The notes: generated by a model not told the origin, from the sequence alone. A stretch of 64,000 nucleotides of DNA from Albimonas pacifica (GCF_900113695.1 NZ_FOQH01000002.1:558001-622000); one strand, 5' to 3'. Numbered from the stretch's first letter, positions 38,501-47,458 are shown. Made by a program: numbers and translations.

Positions 38501-39316
38501 CTAGGCCCCCGCGCCGGTGGGGATCGCCATCGGGGCGCCGTCGACCGGGCTGGGCGCGACGATCACCGGCAGGTCGAACACCTCGGCGATGCGCGCGGGC
38601 GTGACCACCTCCTGCGCGGAGCCCTCGGCGACCACGGCGCCGGCCTTCATCATCACCATGCGGTCGGCGAAGCGCGCGGCCTGGTTGAGGTCGTGGAGCA
38701 CCGCGACCACCGTCGCGCCCCGCTCGTCGACGAGCCGGCGCAGCAGGGCCATCACCTCCTCCTGGTGGGCGATGTCGAGATAGGTCGTCGGCTCGTCCAG
38801 CAGCAGCGCCTCTCCGCCCTGGGCGAGCGTCATCGCGATCCAGGCGCGCTGCCGCTGCCCGCCGGAAAGGGCGTCGAGCGGACGCTCGGCCAGGTCCTCG
38901 AGCTTCGTCAGCCGCAGCGCCTCGGCCACGGCGTCCGCGTCCTGCGTCGACCAGCCGCCCAGCAGCGGGCGGTGCGGATAGCGGCCCTGGCGGACGAGGT
39001 CGCGCACGCTCAGGCCCTCGGGCGCGATGGGGCCCTGGGGCAGCATCGCCACCCGGCGGGCGAGGCGTTTGGGCGCGATCCGGGCGATGTCGGCTCCGTC
39101 CAGCAGCACCTGCCCGGCGCGCGGCGCGGCCAGCCCCGCCAGCGCGCGCAGCAGGGTGGACTTGCCGCAGCCGTTCGGCCCGACCAGCGCGGTCAGCGAG
39201 CGGGCGGGCAGGGCGAGGTCCAGCCCCTCGATCACCGCGCGGCCGGGATAGGCGACATGCAGGCCGCGGGCCTCGATCAAGGGCTTGGGCATGGGCTTGG
39301 GCATCGGCTCAGGCAT
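38501..39316 (-). CDS. Ferric-siderophore ABC transporter ATP-binding protein (FecE/FepC type)
   Basis: A 271-residue ABC ATPase: Walker A GPNGCGKST, Q-loop MLPQGP, signature LSGGQRQRA, Walker B ALLLDEPTT and switch histidine VLHDLNQAA. The GRYPH motif after the Q-loop is typical of the siderophore/heme/B12 subfamily. It drives the two FecCD permeases encoded just upstream, with which it overlaps by 8 bp. The N-terminus is a short repeat (MPEPMPKPMPKP) from a 12-bp DNA repeat, so an in-frame start a few codons later is also possible. It is the last gene of the iron-uptake operon. Confidence 0.95.
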   Translation of the reverse strand: MPEPMPKPMPKPLIEARGLHVAYPGRAVIEGLDLALPARSLTALVGPNGCGKSTLLRALAGLAAPRAGQVLLDGADIARIAPKRLARRVAMLPQGPIAPEGLSVRDLVRQGRYPHRPLLGGWSTQDADAVAEALRLTKLEDLAERPLDALSGGQRQRAWIAMTLAQGGEALLLDEPTTYLDIAHQEEVMALLRRLVDERGATVVAVLHDLNQAARFADRMVMMKAGAVVAEGSAQEVVTPARIAEVFDLPVIVAPSPVDGAPMAIPTGAGA

Positions 39317-40295
39317 GGCGCCCCCTCCACAGCAGCCAGGCGAAGAAGGGCGCGCCGATCAGCGTGGTCAGCAGGCCCGCGGGGATCTGGGTGGGGGCGA
39401 TGGCGGTGCGCCCCACCAGGTCCGCGGCCATCAGCAGCAGCGCCCCCGACGCCGCCGCCGCCGGCAGCCGCGCGAGATGCGAGGGCCCCGCCAGCCGCCG
39501 CGCCAGATGCGGCGCGATCAGCCCCACGAAGGCGACCGGCCCCACCGCCGCCACCGCCGCCGCCGCCAGCAGCGCGCAGAGCGCCACCGCCAGCCCCGCC
39601 GCCAGCTGCGCCCGCTGCCCCAGCGCCCGCGCGGTCTGCGCGCCGAAGGCCAGCAGGTCGAGCTCCCGGCTCGCCGCCAGCGCCAGCGCCAGCCCCGGCA
39701 GGGTCCAGGCGGCCAGCGGCCAGACCGTCTCCCACCGCGCCTGCGCGACGGAGCCGGCGAGCCAGGCCTGCATCCGCTGCAGCGCGGTGATCTCGGCGAA
39801 GAGCGAGATGAAGGCCGCCGCCGCCCCGGCCATGGCGTTCAGCCCGATCCCCACCAGGATGATCCGGATCGAGGAGGTCCCGCCCCGCCACGACAGCCCC
39901 CAGATCGCCGCCGCCATGCCCAGCGCGCCGGCGAAGGCGAACCAGGGCGTCAGGGTCGCGGGCAGACCGTGCAGCCACAGGCCCCCGGCGAGCGCCGCGA
40001 CGGCGGCGCCGGCGTTGATGCCCAGCAGCCCCGGCTCGGCCAGCGGATTGCGCATCACCGTCTGCGCCACCGCCCCCGCCGCCCCCAGCGCCGCGCCCGC
40101 CAGCGCCGCCAGCGCCACCCGCGGCAGCCGCAGGTCCAGCACGATCATCGCCGAGGCGGGGGCCGAGGCGCGGTCGCCGGCCAGCGCCCCCAGCAGCTCC
40201 GCCGCCGGGATCGCCCGGTCGCCGATCGCCAGGGACGCCAGCGCGAGCCCGACCAGCGCCAGCGCCAGAGCGGGGCCGAGGGCCGCGCGGCTCAT
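39309..40295 (-). CDS. FecCD-family ferric-siderophore permease (second subunit)
   Basis: A 328-residue polytopic membrane protein of the FecCD/BtuC family. Typical segments are LPRVALAALAGAALGAAG, TVMRNPLAEPGLLGINAGA and VGPVAFVGLIAPHLARRL, the last being the loop that contacts the ATPase. It forms the membrane channel with the product of 40292-41317 and the ATPase at 38501-39316, taking up Fe(III)-siderophore from the periplasmic binding protein. The ATG at 40295 overlaps the upstream permease stop (ATGA). Confidence 0.94.
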   Translation of the reverse strand: MSRAALGPALALALVGLALASLAIGDRAIPAAELLGALAGDRASAPASAMIVLDLRLPRVALAALAGAALGAAGAVAQTVMRNPLAEPGLLGINAGAAVAALAGGLWLHGLPATLTPWFAFAGALGMAAAIWGLSWRGGTSSIRIILVGIGLNAMAGAAAAFISLFAEITALQRMQAWLAGSVAQARWETVWPLAAWTLPGLALALAASRELDLLAFGAQTARALGQRAQLAAGLAVALCALLAAAAVAAVGPVAFVGLIAPHLARRLAGPSHLARLPAAAASGALLLMAADLVGRTAIAPTQIPAGLLTTLIGAPFFAWLLWRGRHA

Positions 40296-41317
40296 GCCCG
40301 CGCCTCGGCCCGCCCGACCGCGCGGCCGCGGGCGAGCGCGATGAAGACGGGCGCGCCGAGCATCGCCAGCCCCACGCCCACCGGCACGTCCCGCCCCGGC
40401 AGGCCCGCGCGCAGGGCCGCGTCGGCCGCGACCACCAGAGCCGCGCCGCCGAGCGCCGAGACCGGCAGGATCCGCCCATAGTCGACCCCCACGCTCAGCC
40501 GGGCGGCATGCGGGACCATCAGCCCCACGAAGGCCACCGGCCCCGCCAGCGCCACCGCCGAGCCCGCCAGCGCCACCACGCAGACCGCGCAGAGCGCCCG
40601 CCACAGCCCGACCCGCTGACCGACCTGGCGGGCGACCTCCGGCCCGAGGCTCAGCGTGGTGACCTGGCGCGAGAACGCCAGCGCCGCCGCCAGTCCCAGC
40701 CCCGCGTAAGGCGCGACCGCCGCGACCGAGGCCATCGTCCGCCCCTCGACCGAGCCCACCGTCCAGGCGCGCACCGCGTCCAGCGAGCCGGTGTCGAAGA
40801 TCAGCGCCGCGGCGGTCAAGGAGCCGATGAAGGCCGACAGGATCGCGCCGGCCAGCGCCAGCTTCACCGGCGTCGCCCCGCCGCGCCCGGCCGAGGCCGC
40901 GCCGTAGACCGCGACCGCCGCAATCCCCGCGCCCGCGAAGGCCCACCAGACCAGCGTCCCCATCGCCGCCCCCGGCGCGACCAGCGTCGCCGTCACCACC
41001 GCGAAGGCCGCGCCCGCGTTCACGCCCAGGATGCCGGGAGACGCCAGCGGGTTGTTCGTCGCCGCCTGCATGATCGCCCCGGCCGCGGCCAGCGCCGCCC
41101 CGGCGATCAGCCCGGTCAGCAGCCGTGGCAGACGCACCGAGCGGACCACCACGTCGGCATGGCTCCCCTCGGGCGCGAAGATCGCGCCGACGAGCTCCCC
41201 CGGCGGGATCGGCATCGCGCCCGTGCGCAGCGACCAGAGGCAGGCGAGCGCCAGCCCCAGGCCCAGCGCGGCCAGCAGGGCCGCGAACCGCGCCGCGGAG
41301 GCGGAGGGTCCGATCAT
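40292..41317 (-). CDS. FecCD-family ferric-siderophore permease (first subunit)
   Basis: A 341-residue FecCD-family permease with LPRLLTGLIAGAALAAAG, ATNNPLASPGILGVNAGAA and AGPVAFVGLMVPHAARL. Two different FecCD proteins in tandem are normal for heterodimeric ferric-siderophore importers. The start region lies in a triplicated 17-bp repeat that places two extra ATG codons upstream in other frames; the ATG at 41317 is the only one that opens the long frame. Confidence 0.94.
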   Translation of the reverse strand: MIGPSASAARFAALLAALGLGLALACLWSLRTGAMPIPPGELVGAIFAPEGSHADVVVRSVRLPRLLTGLIAGAALAAAGAIMQAATNNPLASPGILGVNAGAAFAVVTATLVAPGAAMGTLVWWAFAGAGIAAVAVYGAASAGRGGATPVKLALAGAILSAFIGSLTAAALIFDTGSLDAVRAWTVGSVEGRTMASVAAVAPYAGLGLAAALAFSRQVTTLSLGPEVARQVGQRVGLWRALCAVCVVALAGSAVALAGPVAFVGLMVPHAARLSVGVDYGRILPVSALGGAALVVAADAALRAGLPGRDVPVGVGLAMLGAPVFIALARGRAVGRAEARA

Positions 41318-41361
41318 GCGGCGGGGCCGATCATGCGCAGGGTCCGGTCATGCGCGGGCTC
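41311..41361. repeat. Three tandem 17-bp repeats carrying chained start codons
   Basis: Imperfect 17-bp copies at 41311-41327, 41328-41344 and 41345-41361 fill the gap between the binding-protein stop and the permease start. On the minus strand each has an ATG, at 41351, 41334 and 41317. Since 17 is not a multiple of three these fall in different frames: the first two give six-codon reading frames (MTGPCA, MIGPAA) whose stop overlaps the next ATG as ATGA, and the third starts the permease. Confidence 0.8.
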
Positions 41362-42289
41362 ACGGGGCCTCGAGCAGGTATCGCTCGACGTCGTCCAGCA
41401 CCCGGTGGGCGGAGGCGGCGCCCGAGAACTCCATCCAGGTGGCGGCGTCCACCCGGTGCACCCGGCCGGCCTGCACCGCGGGCAGGGCCTGCCAGAGGGG
41501 GTGGGCCAGCACTTCCTCATGGCGGCCGTTCTGGTCGGACTCGTTGGCGCCGCCGACGATGTAGAGCAGGACCTCGCCGCTCAGTCCCGCCAGCTCCTCC
41601 CAGTCGGGGCGGCGCATCGTCTCCTCGCCCTGCGCCGTCTCGAAGGCCGGCCGGCGCACGCCGAGGTCGCGCAGCACCAGGAACGGGCCGTAGGCGCGCG
41701 GCGAATCCAGATAGACCTGGAAGTCCCAGGAGGTGATCCGCAGGATTGACACCGGATCCTCCGTCACCCGCGGGCGCAGCTCGGCCACGCGGGTCTCGTA
41801 GTCGGCCAGGATCGCCTCGGCCCGCGCCTCCCGTCCCGTGGCGGCGGCGAGGACGCGAAAGTAGTCCTTCCAGTTCTCGGCCCCGATCAGCACCGTCGGC
41901 GCGATCTGCGAGGCCATGGCCAGCACGCTCTCGCCCAGCATCCCGGCGCCGAGGATCAGGTCGGGCTGCAGCGCCACGACGGTCTCGAGGCTCGGCTCGA
42001 CGAAATTCCCGATGCTCTCGACTCCGGCGGCATCGGCCTTCGCCTTCAGGCTCGCGTCGGACATGCCGAAGAGAGGCGCGCCGACCACCGGCAGCCCCAG
42101 CTCCAGCGCCATGCCGAGCGAGAAGGTCGGGTCCAGCGCCAGGATCCGCTGCGGATCGGCCGGCGCGCAGACCGGACCGCCGAGGATCGTCGGCCCCTCG
42201 ACCAGCCTCCCCTCGCAGGACTGCGCGAGGGCGGGCGCTGCGGCGAGGGACAGCGTCAGGGCGAGGGCGGTGCGGAGGGGGCGGCGCAT
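41360..42289 (-). CDS. Periplasmic ferric-siderophore binding protein
   Basis: A 309-residue class III (TroA/FecB-like) solute-binding protein. A Sec signal peptide (RTALALTLSLAAAPALA, cleavage before QS) is followed by RILALDPTFSLGMALELG, ALQPDLILGAGM and a C-terminal lobe with VHRVDAATWMEFSG, as in siderophore-binding proteins. It hands ferric siderophore from the outer-membrane receptor to the two permeases. I chose the ATG at 42289 because AGGAG lies 7 bp upstream and the signal peptide then has a normal short n-region. An alternative ATG at 42319, coupled to the reductase stop by ATGA, would add ten residues. Confidence 0.92.
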   Translation of the reverse strand: MRRPLRTALALTLSLAAAPALAQSCEGRLVEGPTILGGPVCAPADPQRILALDPTFSLGMALELGLPVVGAPLFGMSDASLKAKADAAGVESIGNFVEPSLETVVALQPDLILGAGMLGESVLAMASQIAPTVLIGAENWKDYFRVLAAATGREARAEAILADYETRVAELRPRVTEDPVSILRITSWDFQVYLDSPRAYGPFLVLRDLGVRRPAFETAQGEETMRRPDWEELAGLSGEVLLYIVGGANESDQNGRHEEVLAHPLWQALPAVQAGRVHRVDAATWMEFSGAASAHRVLDDVERYLLEAP

Positions 42290-42315
42290 GGCGGCGCTCC
42301 TGTGCGTGATGGGGA

Positions 42316-43320
42316 TCATGGGGCGGGGTCCGGGGCGGGCAGGCCCAGGCGGCGGCGCAGGCCGGCCTCGACCCGGGCGCGCATCTCGGCCTCGGGGCGC
42401 AGCACGCAGGTGGTGCAGAGCGAGGCGCCGGGCAGGTCCTTCCACAGGCAGCAGCCGCCGCGGGCGCGGAAGCTGCGGCGCAGGAGGGGGCGATCGGGGC
42501 GCTGCGGGTCGGGGATCTCGACCTCCAGATAGCGCAGCTGCGGGTTGGTCATCGGGGCGCCGGGCACCTTGAGGATCGCCAGAGCGTCGTCCCGGGCCAG
42601 GTCCTCGCGCCCCAGGAAGCGGCCGACGTCGAGGAACTCCCCCGCCACCGCGTCCCCGGCGAGCCGCCACAGGGCCGCGCGCGACAGCCGCGTCTCCCGG
42701 TGGAGGGCGGCGACCAGGGGGGCGAGGAAGCCCTCCAGCTCCTCGCGCATCCGCGTGCGCAGGGCGTCGCGGTCCGGCAGGGGGCGGGCCTGGGGATGGG
42801 CCGCGAAGGGGCCGGGCGCGGCGTCGAAGCCGGGGTCGAGCAGGTCGAGGTGGATCGGGTCCCGCTCCTGCGCCGACGCCGCCGTCCCCACGGCGAAGGC
42901 CACCCGCTCCGCCCCCAGGCGGGGGACGATGCCGGCGCCCAGCAGGCAGGCCGCCGCCAGCGTCGAGACCGGGCCCGAGGCCAGGATGATCAGCGAGGCG
43001 GCGAGGATCTTGTCGGTCAGCCGCGGATCGTGGCGACGCGGCCGCTCGAGCAGCGCGCGCAGGGCCGGGGCGTCGGCGCAGAGCGCGGCCAGCGCCGGGC
43101 GGCCTTCGGGCGCCGCCCCGCCGGGCGCGTCGGCGCGCCCAGGGCGCAGATGGGGGCGCGGCCGGGCGAGGGCCGCGAAGACCGCGTCCAGCGGATGGCC
43201 GGAGGCCCCGCCGCCCCCGCCGTCCGGCCCGCCCGCGGCGGGGCCCGCCGCCGCGGCGGCGGCGGCGGCTTCGCTTTCGGTGGGGGGCGCCGTCGCGCCG
43301 TTCCTGCCCTGGCCGCTCAT
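42316..43320 (-). CDS. FhuF-like siderophore-iron reductase
   Basis: A 334-residue protein with the diagnostic C-terminal iron-sulfur motif of FhuF: CC, ten residues, C, two residues, C (CCLWKDLPGASLCTTC, from about 289). FhuF-family proteins carry a 2Fe-2S cluster and reduce Fe(III) in imported siderophores so that iron is released in the cytoplasm. The first 45 residues are a low-complexity Ala/Gly stretch that is unlikely to be folded. The gene starts 11 bp after the receptor stop and is followed by the binding-protein gene. It suggests that iron is released by reduction rather than by hydrolysing the ligand; no esterase is encoded nearby. Confidence 0.9.
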   Translation of the reverse strand: MSGQGRNGATAPPTESEAAAAAAAAGPAAGGPDGGGGGASGHPLDAVFAALARPRPHLRPGRADAPGGAAPEGRPALAALCADAPALRALLERPRRHDPRLTDKILAASLIILASGPVSTLAAACLLGAGIVPRLGAERVAFAVGTAASAQERDPIHLDLLDPGFDAAPGPFAAHPQARPLPDRDALRTRMREELEGFLAPLVAALHRETRLSRAALWRLAGDAVAGEFLDVGRFLGREDLARDDALAILKVPGAPMTNPQLRYLEVEIPDPQRPDRPLLRRSFRARGGCCLWKDLPGASLCTTCVLRPEAEMRARVEAGLRRRLGLPAPDPAP

Positions 43321-43330
43321 GCCCCTGCCT

Positions 43331-45823
43331 TCAGAAGGTCGCGCGCAGGCGCAGGCCGACGCTGCGGCCCTCGCCGACGGTGGCGTTGGCGCCGGTGGAG
43401 TCGATCGAGGTCACGTACTGCTGGTCGAAGAGGTTGCGCACATAGAGCGCCACCGTCGCCGGCCCCAGGTCGTAGCCGACCTGGGCGTTGACCACCGTGT
43501 AGGCCCCGACCTCGCGGGCGCGGGAGTTGGCGACGTCGCCGAAGCTGTAGTAGCTGCCGGTGTAGGTCGCGTCCGCCGCCGCGAAGGCGCCGCTGGCATG
43601 CCGCCAGGCGCCGCCGATGCTGATCGTGGCCGCCGGGCTCTCGGGGAAGGACTTGCCCCTGAGGTCGCCTGCGGTGGTCTGGCCCTCGTCGAACTCGGTC
43701 TTCAGCAGGCCCACGGCGCCGAAGATCTCCAGCCCCTCCTGCACCTGCCAGCGGGCGTCGACCTCGAGGCCGTAGGCATGGGACTCGGCGCTGTTCTGGG
43801 TGACGGTCTGGCCGGGGAAGGCGGGGTTGAAGGTCAGGATCTGCTGGTTCTCGTAGTCGTACCAGAAGGTGTTGGCGTTGACCTCCAGCCGGTCCCCCAT
43901 CCAGCGCGAGCGCCAGGCGAGCTCGTAGGACCACAGGAACTCCGGCTCCACCTCGTTGATCGCCGTGGACCCCGCCACCGCCTCCGAGAAGCCGGCCCGG
44001 TAGCCGCGCGCCGCGGTCAGCGCCAGGGTGTGGTCCGGGGTCACGTCATAGGCCACGCCCACCTTGGGCAGGAACACGGTGTTGGTGGTGGAGCTCTTCT
44101 CGTCCAGCGAGCCGTAGACCGCCTGCGGGACGCAGCCGGCGACGGCGCATTCCGCGATCGCGGCCTGGGTCGCCCCAACGTCCAGCGCCCGGCCGCGGAA
44201 GTCCGACGACACCTCCTCCTGCAGCAGACGCCCGCCGGCCATCAGCGTCCACCTGCTGGTCAGCGCATAGCGCGCGTCGGCGTAGATCGCGAAGGTCTCG
44301 GTCTCGTTGGTGGCGTCGAGCTGCTGGAAGAAGGCCGTCGGGATGCCGAAGGGGGCGAGCTGGTTCGTGGCGATGGTCGAATCCAGATCCGTCTGGAAAT
44401 GCCCGTAGAACAGGCCCACCAGGCCCGACAGCGCCGAGTCGTCGGACTCGAAGGTCAGCTGCAGGTCCTGGGAGATGTCGCGCGCATCCCGCGTGTCGGC
44501 GCGGTCGAAGGCCGAGCCCGCCGGCGACCAGATCTCCACGTCCGTGTCCGACATCGCGGTGATCGACTTCAGCGCGAACCCGCCCGAGAGGTCGTAGTCC
44601 AGATCCGCCACGTAGCGGTTCACGTAGGTGTCGCGGAACTCGGCCGCCGTGCCGGTGGGGTCGTCGAACACCCGGTCGAAGAAGTCGGGCCCCGAGACCA
44701 CGTTCCACCCCGGCTTGTCGTGGGTGTGGCTGACGGTGAACAGCGCCCGCAGGTCGGGGATCGCGTTCGGCTCGATCAGCAGCTTGCCGCGGATCTCCTC
44801 GAACTCGTCCTCCTTCAGCGAGGCGGCGGCGGGGTTGGTGTAGCGGATGTCCTTCTCCTCGCGCGCCACCTGGCCGGCGATGCGGAAGGCGACCTGGTCC
44901 TCGATCAGGGGGGCCGAGAGCGCGAGCGCGCCGGACTTGCGCTCCTCGGTTCCCAGCTCGCCCTCGACGATCATCTCGGGCTCCCAGGTGGGGTCCTTGG
45001 TCTCGACGATCACCGCGCCGCCCAGCGCGTTGCGGCCCTGCAGGGTGGACTGGGGGCCGCGCAGCACCTCCACCTGCTCGACGTCGAACAGGCCGCGGCT
45101 GCCGCGGCGGGTGGCCTCGACCCCCTGCTGGGCGCCGTCGACGATCACCGAGATGATCGGCGCCGCCCGGCTGGGCTGGGTCACGCCCTCGGCGTTCAGG
45201 CCGCGGATCACGATGTTGGCGTCGCCGCTGCCGTCGGGCTTGGAGGTGACGTTGGGCATCCGCTGCAACGCCTGGTCGAGCGACTCGAGGGCGTAGGTCT
45301 CGATGTCGTCCGCGGTCGCGACCCCGACGCTCGTGTAAGTGCGGAACCGCTCGCGCGAGAGCTTCTCGCCCTCCACCACCACCGGCGCCAGCATCACCGG
45401 CTCGGCCGGGTCGGCGACCGTGGCCTGGGCGAGCTGCGCCGCCGTCGCCTGCGCCGGCATCAGCACCGCCGTGCCGTCCGCGGCGATGCGCGAGGTCAGC
45501 CCCGAGCCCGCCAGCAGCGCCTCCAGCGCCGCCGCCGGCGTCCAGGGTCCGCTGAGCGCCGGGGAGACCCGCCCCTCGGCCAGGCCGCCCCGGTCGCGGA
45601 TGGTCAGCCCGGTCTGGCGGGCGAGCCGGGCCAGCGCGAGGTCCAGCGCCCCGGCCGGCAGGTCGACCTGCACGGCCGCCTGCGCGCCCCCCGGGCCCGC
45701 CGCGTCGGCGGTCGCGGCGAGGGGGAGGGCGGCGAACATCACGGCGGCGGTGGCGACGGGCAGGGCGCGGCGCCGCTCGGCGGTCGCCGCGCCGCGCGCG
45801 GTCTTGCAGTCGGTGGGGGCCAT
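43331..45823 (-). CDS. TonB-dependent outer-membrane siderophore receptor with STN domain
   Basis: An 830-residue receptor. After the signal peptide (ATAAVMFAALPLAATADA) residues about 48-110 form a secretin/TonB N-terminal (STN) domain (VDLPAGALDLALARLARQTG). A plug follows (TADDIETYALESLDQALQRMPNV, VIRGLNAEG, VEVLRGPQSTLQGRNALGG), then a 22-strand-type barrel ending in an aromatic residue (LRLRATF). Receptors with STN, such as FecA and FpvA, often signal to a FecR-type anti-sigma factor, but no fecI/fecR pair occurs in the window. The ATG at 45823 is chosen because GAAGGA lies upstream and the signal peptide starts there. It heads the iron-uptake operon and should import the siderophore made by the flanking genes. 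Confidence 0.95.
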   Translation of the reverse strand: MAPTDCKTARGAATAERRRALPVATAAVMFAALPLAATADAAGPGGAQAAVQVDLPAGALDLALARLARQTGLTIRDRGGLAEGRVSPALSGPWTPAAALEALLAGSGLTSRIAADGTAVLMPAQATAAQLAQATVADPAEPVMLAPVVVEGEKLSRERFRTYTSVGVATADDIETYALESLDQALQRMPNVTSKPDGSGDANIVIRGLNAEGVTQPSRAAPIISVIVDGAQQGVEATRRGSRGLFDVEQVEVLRGPQSTLQGRNALGGAVIVETKDPTWEPEMIVEGELGTEERKSGALALSAPLIEDQVAFRIAGQVAREEKDIRYTNPAAASLKEDEFEEIRGKLLIEPNAIPDLRALFTVSHTHDKPGWNVVSGPDFFDRVFDDPTGTAAEFRDTYVNRYVADLDYDLSGGFALKSITAMSDTDVEIWSPAGSAFDRADTRDARDISQDLQLTFESDDSALSGLVGLFYGHFQTDLDSTIATNQLAPFGIPTAFFQQLDATNETETFAIYADARYALTSRWTLMAGGRLLQEEVSSDFRGRALDVGATQAAIAECAVAGCVPQAVYGSLDEKSSTTNTVFLPKVGVAYDVTPDHTLALTAARGYRAGFSEAVAGSTAINEVEPEFLWSYELAWRSRWMGDRLEVNANTFWYDYENQQILTFNPAFPGQTVTQNSAESHAYGLEVDARWQVQEGLEIFGAVGLLKTEFDEGQTTAGDLRGKSFPESPAATISIGGAWRHASGAFAAADATYTGSYYSFGDVANSRAREVGAYTVVNAQVGYDLGPATVALYVRNLFDQQYVTSIDSTGANATVGEGRSVGLRLRATF

Positions 45824-46136
45824 ATCAAGGCGTCCTTCTCGCAACAATCGATTGGGAGCGTCTTGCGTGCGATGGAGCTGGCCCCGGCGGACGGGATGGC
45901 GAGCGGCTGGACGCGGCCCGCCCTGTATCTGAGCAAAATGATCGGAAATCAATGGCGCCTGTCGTCCGATCGGACGCGCCGTCGCCCGAAGCGGCCGCGC
46001 CGGGCGATAAACCCCCCGCGAAACGCCTCTCGGGAAGCGGGGCGGCGCCGCCCGGACCGGACGGCGTCCGGAACCGCCGGGACGACCCGGCCCGTCGATG
46101 GGCCGCCGCGTCGCGAAGCCGGCGCGCGCGGCGGGC
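45824..46136. promoter_or_regulatory. Promoter region of the iron-uptake operon
   Basis: A gene-free stretch of 313 bp upstream of the receptor. On the minus strand TTGATT (45952-45947) and GATACA (45929-45924), 17 bp apart, form a plausible sigma-70 promoter. The dyad TGATCGGAAATCA (45939-45951) overlaps its -35 box and spacer, and could bind an iron-responsive repressor. A perfect 14-bp palindrome, CGTCCGATCGGACG, lies at 45963-45976. The rest is GC-rich without a recognisable signal. Confidence 0.5.
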
Positions 46137-46166
46137 GACGGGGCGCGCCGCTTGGCCCGCCCCGTC
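46137..46166 (-). terminator. Hairpin downstream of the arylsulfotransferase gene
   Basis: A perfect 9-bp stem, GACGGGGCG (46137-46145) with CGCCCCGTC (46158-46166), around a 12-nt loop, 20 bp beyond the stop at 46187. It lacks a U-run, so it may act as an RNA-stabilising hairpin or weak terminator. Confidence 0.45.
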
Positions 46167-46186
46167 CCGGTCGCGACGGCGGAGGA

Positions 46187-47458
46187 TCAGTCCCTCGCGG
46201 CGCAGCTCGGCTGGCCGGCGGCGAAGAACTCGTGCGGGATCTTGCGCGCCTCGGTCACGATCACGTTGCGCTCGGCGTCCCACATCGCCTCCTGCTCCCA
46301 GATCAGCGAGGCGTCGGCGGCCGTCTCGAAGATGCGGCCGTGCTCGGCCTCCGCCACCAGCACGCCGCCGCCGGGCAGCATCTGATGCTTGCCGCGCTGG
46401 AAGCTGTAGAAGGGCGCGCCCTCGTCGCCCTGGTAGACGGTGGAGACCGCGTCGGTCGCCGGATCCACCCGCAGGATGCGCGAGGCGCCCGAGCCGGTGG
46501 CGTTGTCGAAGAGCGTGATGGTCCCGTCCGGCTGGAAGTCCGGGTCGTGCTGCTTGTGCCAGGGGCCGTGCTTCGCCCAGCGCAGGGCGCCGTCGTCGGG
46601 GTCGATCACCGCCACCAGGTTGATCTCGCGCAGCGAGATCAGCAGGTCCCCCGCCTCGAACATCGGGAAGGCCGAGGCCATCGCCGAGGACAGCGGCTCC
46701 ACGTCGTTGGGGTGGAGCGGATCGTTGTCGTAGGCCCGGCCCTCCCGCAGCGCATGGGCGCGGATCGAGAAGACGCCGTGCTGGCCGTGCACCGGGTCGC
46801 CGGCCGCGGCCACCTGGGTCATCAGGTCGAGGCTGTGCAGGGTCTCGCCCGTCTCCGGGTCGATCTTCTCGATGGCGAGCTCGCGCCAGGTCCACAGCGC
46901 GCCGTCCTCGCCCTTCGCGATCGAATGATGGTAGGCCCCGCGGCGCACCCACATCGGATCGCCGCAGGCGTCGATCCGCGCGAGCGCGTCGCCCCCGTCG
47001 AAGGCGACGACGAGGGAGCCGTCGGCGAACGCCTCCATCCCGTGCAGCATGGTGTTCTGCGGGCGCGTCCCGTCGGGAACCAGACGCTCGTAGCGCACCG
47101 GCCAGACATGGCGGGGGACGCCCTCCTCGTCCTGCAGGGTCACCGCGTGGTGGGCGCGGTCCTGGTCGACGTCGAGGCCCGCCACCAGCACCATGCCCGG
47201 CGCGCCGCCGCCCGGCTGGTGGTCGACCCGCGCCTCGTCGGGGCCGGCGCGCCCGGTGCGGCGCGCCTCGACCAGATGGCGCGTGGGCTCGATCCCGAAG
47301 TCGTTGCGCCAGTTGGCCGACAGCTCATGTGCCGTCTCGATGGCGCCCACGATCTGCGGGGCGGGGAACAGCCCGTATCGCTCGGCGACCACGCCGTAGC
47401 CGGTCGCCAGCAGGGCCGCCGAGGCGATGAAGGCGGCGAAGGGGAGAGGCTCCTTCAT
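46187..47458 (-). CDS. Arylsulfotransferase (ASST)-like beta-propeller protein
   Basis: A 423-residue protein with an N-terminal membrane anchor or uncleaved signal (AAFIASAALLATGYG), then propeller repeats. The motifs QNTMLHGMEAFADGS, HHSIAKGEDGALWTW, KHGPWHKQHDPDF and GTITLFDNATGSG match the ASST family, which transfers sulfate between phenolic donors and acceptors in the periplasm; the histidines in the HHS and HDPDF segments are candidates for the active site. Many members of this family have never been assayed, so the acceptor is unknown. It overlaps the sulfotransferase gene upstream by 4 bases, which ties the two to one pathway. The ATG at 47458 is set by this overlap. Confidence 0.82.
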   Translation of the reverse strand: MKEPLPFAAFIASAALLATGYGVVAERYGLFPAPQIVGAIETAHELSANWRNDFGIEPTRHLVEARRTGRAGPDEARVDHQPGGGAPGMVLVAGLDVDQDRAHHAVTLQDEEGVPRHVWPVRYERLVPDGTRPQNTMLHGMEAFADGSLVVAFDGGDALARIDACGDPMWVRRGAYHHSIAKGEDGALWTWRELAIEKIDPETGETLHSLDLMTQVAAAGDPVHGQHGVFSIRAHALREGRAYDNDPLHPNDVEPLSSAMASAFPMFEAGDLLISLREINLVAVIDPDDGALRWAKHGPWHKQHDPDFQPDGTITLFDNATGSGASRILRVDPATDAVSTVYQGDEGAPFYSFQRGKHQMLPGGGVLVAEAEHGRIFETAADASLIWEQEAMWDAERNVIVTEARKIPHEFFAAGQPSCAARD

